Position numbers and translations under genes: made by a program
The notes under the pieces: generated by a model
What the model saw: the letters and a program-made list of their open reading frames with translations, nothing else
What the model was told of the DNA's origin: nothing
Database searches by the model: none
Source of the DNA: DATLOJ01 sp035536315
GTDB lineage: Bacteria; Actinomycetota; CADDZG01; JAHWKV01
Assembly (NCBI GenBank): GCA_035536315.1
Contig: DATLOJ010000107.1
Location: forward strand, 1 to 7,203
Direction of reading: 5' to 3'
DNA: 7,203 nt
Part shown: one piece after another, positions 5,434 to 7,203 of the stretch
Layout of the letters: each line of letters begins with the position of its first letter
Numbering within the stretch: position 1 is the stretch's first letter

Positions 5434-5493
5434 CTGTGCTGGACTAGGTCCAGGTGAGGCTCTCCAGGTGAGCCTGTGCTGGACTAGGTCCAG
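5434..5493. repeat. Two identical 20-bp palindrome-bearing repeats with 40-bp period; candidate operator pair
   Basis: CTGTGCTGGACTAGGTCCAG occurs at 5434-5453 and again at 5474-5493, an exact 40-bp period. Each copy ends in the inverted repeat CTGGAC-TAG-GTCCAG (5439-5453 and 5479-5493). The 20-bp spacer carries a partial direct repeat of CCAGGTGAG and an imperfect AGGCTC/GAGCCT inversion. Forty bp is about four helical turns, so two dimers would bind on the same face of the DNA. The block lies in the 146-bp gap between the radical SAM start and the SRPBCC stop. A pair of 6-7 bp stem terminators is the main alternative. Confidence 0.6.
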
Positions 5494-5512
5494 CCAGGCC
5501 TCAGAAAGGGCG

Positions 5513-6016
5513 CTAGGCCCCCACGTCTGCGAGAGTCAGAACCGGCCTTGCCCGCGTTACCTGGGCGGAACCACTGATCGACCCGAGCCAGTCCTTCGCA
5601 GCCTTGCGTAACTGCCTTTTGAGTGCGGCCCGCATTCCGGGGATGAGCCTCATGTACCAGGGGAGCTCGATCGTGAAATCCAGCGCCGCCCTTGTCATGT
5701 CGGGGGCCAGGCGGTCGAGCCGGCCTTCGCCTCTGCCGTGTAGCCACGTCCCACCCTCCAGCCCGAAGGGGTAAACGCACTGGTCGGCCTCTCTCCCGGG
5801 CTTCCTCCAACTGAGAAGAACCCTGTCGGTCAGCTTGACCCCGAGGGGGTCTATAGCAATCTCGAGCCTCAGGCCCGGTTGTCCCACCTGTGCGCTTTTG
5901 ACCCCAGGGAATTTCTCTATTGCCTCCGCTCGGCGCATGAGGAGGGCGAGGTTCCCTGAAGGGACCCCCACGTCTACCTGTTCGCTCACTGTGAAGGCGT
6001 ATCCGTGGTTTCTCAT
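5513..6016 (-). CDS. SRPBCC/START-like hydrophobic-ligand-binding protein (putative)
   Basis: 167 aa. The start MRNHGYAFTVSEQVDV followed by a short helix (20-36), then alternating strands with LRLEIAIDPLGVKLTDRVLL (49-68), and a long C-terminal helix around IPGMRAALKRQLRKAAKDWL (125-144), suggest the helix-grip SRPBCC fold used by polyketide cyclase-like and lipid-transfer-like proteins. No catalytic residues are evident and the fold call is by pattern only. It could bind a hydrophobic ligand. It lies 53 bp downstream of the HxlR-SCP2 gene on the same strand; the gap is AT-rich and has its own TAGGGT -10 candidate, so it may be transcribed both with the regulator and alone. No strong Shine-Dalgarno is seen before ATG 6016. 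The gene is cytoplasmic by lack of signal sequence. Confidence 0.75.
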   Translation of the reverse strand: MRNHGYAFTVSEQVDVGVPSGNLALLMRRAEAIEKFPGVKSAQVGQPGLRLEIAIDPLGVKLTDRVLLSWRKPGREADQCVYPFGLEGGTWLHGRGEGRLDRLAPDMTRAALDFTIELPWYMRLIPGMRAALKRQLRKAAKDWLGSISGSAQVTRARPVLTLADVGA

Positions 6017-6027
6017 AATCTCAGGTT

Positions 6028-6033
6028 ACCCTA
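6028..6033 (-). promoter_or_regulatory. Candidate -10 box for the SRPBCC-like gene in an AT-rich gap
   Basis: On the minus strand TAGGGT (TANNNT) ends 11 nt before the ATG at 6016. The whole 53-bp gap (6017-6069) is much richer in AT than its surroundings and contains TACT-N11-AGTA (6035-6053), an inverted repeat that could be a second binding site for the neighbouring HxlR regulator. Confidence 0.3.
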
Positions 6034-6069
6034 TTACTACATATTAAAAAGTATTGAAGGTACAAATTT

Positions 6070-6780
6070 CTAAGAAACTTTTTGGCCTCCCGTTCCGGCC
6101 TCCTCGGGCGTCAGTGGAGCCCGGACGAACAGGTGAGGAAAGCGCTTGGCCAGCTCGCGATCGCCCTCGATCTTGATAGCTCCGGCCCTCGCTGCCGCTT
6201 CGGGCTCGAGGGTGCCCGTTGCAATCCTGGCCCAGGTGAGCTCGTCCGTTGAGATGAGGGTCTGGGCCTCAGAATCGGCCCCCTCGTGGATCCGGCACGC
6301 AGCATCCTCGATGTGAACCGTCCATTCGCCTCCGTGGTCGCCGGTGAGCCTCACAGCTACGGAAACCTTTAGGTCCCCGGCCTCCTCTGGTTTGAAGGCA
6401 GCCGGCATCGCTTGAAAGATGAGCTCCGGGTCGATCAGGTCTCCCTCTACGGGATCCGTCATCAGCATCGACATCCCGAACCGGGCCAGGCTTTGAAGAA
6501 CGCTCTCGAGGGCCTGTCCCTTGGCGGTCAGCGTGTACTCAACCTTCGGCGGGATCTGCTTGAACATCCTGCGAACGACAAGGCCCTTTTGCTCGAGACG
6601 CTTCAGCCGGTCCGATAAAAGGTTGGGGGCGATCCCCTGAAGCGACCCCTGCAGATCCTTGAATCGCTGCTTCCCACGTAGCAGGTCCCTGATGATCAGC
6701 AGCGTCCAGCGGTCCCCGACGACATCGAGGGACCGGGCGACTGGGCAGAACTGTCCGTACCTTTTGTCCTTGCCCGTCAT
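6070..6780 (-). CDS. HxlR-family winged-helix regulator fused to C-terminal SCP2 sterol-carrier domain
   Basis: 236 aa. Residues 9-105 are an HxlR-type winged helix: FCPVARSLDVVGDRWTLLII (11-30) with the family cysteine C12, DLLRGKQRFKDLQ (32-44), the recognition helix around APNLLSDRLKRLE (51-63), and the wing with VEYTLTAKG (80-88). Residues about 115-218 look like an SCP2-type lipid-binding domain: GEWTVHIEDAACRI, a typical beta pair, then TLISTDELTWARIATGTL, AAARAGAIKIEGD and the RFPHLF ending. HxlR proteins are DNA-binding repressors or activators, some redox- or aldehyde-sensitive through the N-terminal Cys. Here the SCP2 domain probably senses a hydrophobic ligand (inference). TATAGT lies 6 nt before the ATG at 6780, suggesting a leaderless mRNA, within a TAAAAG/CTTTTA inverted repeat region that may be an auto-operator. 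Confidence 0.92.
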   Translation of the reverse strand: MTGKDKRYGQFCPVARSLDVVGDRWTLLIIRDLLRGKQRFKDLQGSLQGIAPNLLSDRLKRLEQKGLVVRRMFKQIPPKVEYTLTAKGQALESVLQSLARFGMSMLMTDPVEGDLIDPELIFQAMPAAFKPEEAGDLKVSVAVRLTGDHGGEWTVHIEDAACRIHEGADSEAQTLISTDELTWARIATGTLEPEAAARAGAIKIEGDRELAKRFPHLFVRAPLTPEEAGTGGQKVS

Positions 6781-6786
6781 CTTCTA

Positions 6787-6812
6787 ACTATAAAAGATAA
6801 AGCAAGCTTTTA
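6787..6812 (-). promoter_or_regulatory. Leaderless promoter and candidate auto-operator of the HxlR-SCP2 gene
   Basis: On the minus strand TATAGT (6787-6792) is 6 nt before the ATG at 6780. Immediately upstream is an AT-rich inverted repeat, TAAAAG-N10-CTTTTA (6791-6812), enclosing a second one, AAAGC-AA-GCTTT (6799-6810). The outer left arm overlaps the -10 by 2 bp, so a protein bound here would occlude the promoter. The right arm overlaps the stop codon of the upstream membrane-protein gene. Confidence 0.5.
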
Positions 6813-7203
6813 CGACCTATTTCTGTGCAATGCGAGGAACAGGGCCAGGCCGAAGAGCACAGGCATCGCCACCGCCATCCTCCAGAACTCCCTCGACGGA
6901 CTCAGGGTGATATCGCCGTCCGGTGTGGTCAGAGTCCGGCTGAACGCCCGCTTTTTCACCCGGTCGCCCTGCTCGACTGCCCCGGCCAAAGTTGCATCGA
7001 TTTGGGTCGTTCGGCCCCCCACCGTCAAAAGGAAGACATCGTCGAGTCCCACGTGCTTCTCAAATCGCCTCTCAACCTGGTCCACCCGGCCGTCGATCGA
7101 CTGGGGGATTAGCGACCGGTTGAAGGTGACGGCAAGATTTGCTGCCGCCAGAGAAAGGACAAAAACCAGAACGGCGGCCCTAGGCGAACGCAAGTACGAA
7201 CCC
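6810..7203 (-). CDS. Small membrane protein with two membrane segments, unknown function; start at or beyond right edge
   Basis: A TTG at 7193 would give 127 aa, but the frame stays open to the window edge, so the true start may lie outside. The N-terminal RSPRAAVLVFVLSLAAANLA (residues 2-21) is a positively charged start followed by a membrane anchor. A second membrane segment lies near the C-terminus (about 106-123, MAVAMPVLFGLALFLAL), followed by a basic end, HRNRS. Between them about 80 polar residues, with GLDDVFLLTVGGRTTQIDA and TLTTPDGDITLSPSREFW, look like a small beta-rich extracytoplasmic domain. The topology would put both ends inside. I do not recognise the family. The stop codon is 29 nt before the HxlR-SCP2 start on the same strand, but that gene has its own promoter, so co-transcription is only possible. 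Confidence 0.75.
   Translation of the reverse strand, partial: GSYLRSPRAAVLVFVLSLAAANLAVTFNRSLIPQSIDGRVDQVERRFEKHVGLDDVFLLTVGGRTTQIDATLAGAVEQGDRVKKRAFSRTLTTPDGDITLSPSREFWRMAVAMPVLFGLALFLALHRNRS

Noticed and set aside
5397..5512. tRNA, small RNA or CRISPR-like array in the gap upstream of the SOS box
   Set aside because: Only two repeat copies with a 20-bp spacer exist, no tRNA arms can be formed, and the palindromic cores fit an operator or stem better.

Overview
The window looks like chromosomal DNA from an actinomycete-type bacterium (Actinomycetota), probably an uncultured lineage. The evidence is high GC with short AT-rich promoters, an Rv2578c-type radical SAM gene, an HxlR regulator fused to an SCP2 domain, a mycobacterial-style SOS box, and several genes whose start codon sits 6-8 nt after a TANNNT -10 hexamer, which is typical of leaderless transcription. 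Nothing resembles a phage, plasmid, transposase, CRISPR array, tRNA or rRNA. Family calls are by eye from translated motifs; no database search was run.

Layout. Positions 1-587 (-) hold a histidine phosphatase cut by the left edge. It is divergent from, and overlaps at its start codon, a half-length AbrB-family membrane protein (580-1107, +). An SDR oxidoreductase follows (1139-1942, +). A 163-bp convergent gap (1943-2105) contains a 108-bp nested inverted-repeat structure. A calcineurin-type metallophosphoesterase with an unexplained N-terminal domain (2106-3392, -) is divergent from a dCMP deaminase-family gene (3440-3904, +), which is followed by a strong hairpin. A small two-CxxC zinc-ribbon protein (4055-4291, +) converges on and overlaps a radical SAM gene (4284-5366, -). 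Upstream of that gene are an SOS box (5381-5396) and a pair of 20-bp palindromic repeats exactly 40 bp apart (5434-5493). The right third is a minus-strand series: a membrane protein cut by or starting at the right edge (6810-7203), the HxlR-SCP2 regulator (6070-6780) and an SRPBCC-like protein (5513-6016).

How the genes fit together. The most interesting unit is the radical SAM gene. A near-perfect LexA-type box overlaps its promoter, and its C-terminus carries a peptide resembling the hexameric beta-clamp-binding motif (QMSLDL, residues 340-345). Together these suggest an uncharacterised, DNA-damage-inducible, replisome-recruited radical SAM enzyme distantly related to spore photoproduct lyase. 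The HxlR-SCP2 regulator next to an SRPBCC protein suggests a small module sensing or handling hydrophobic ligands, with an AT-rich inverted repeat over the regulator's own promoter as a candidate operator. The remaining genes are metabolic or housekeeping types with no clear common pathway.
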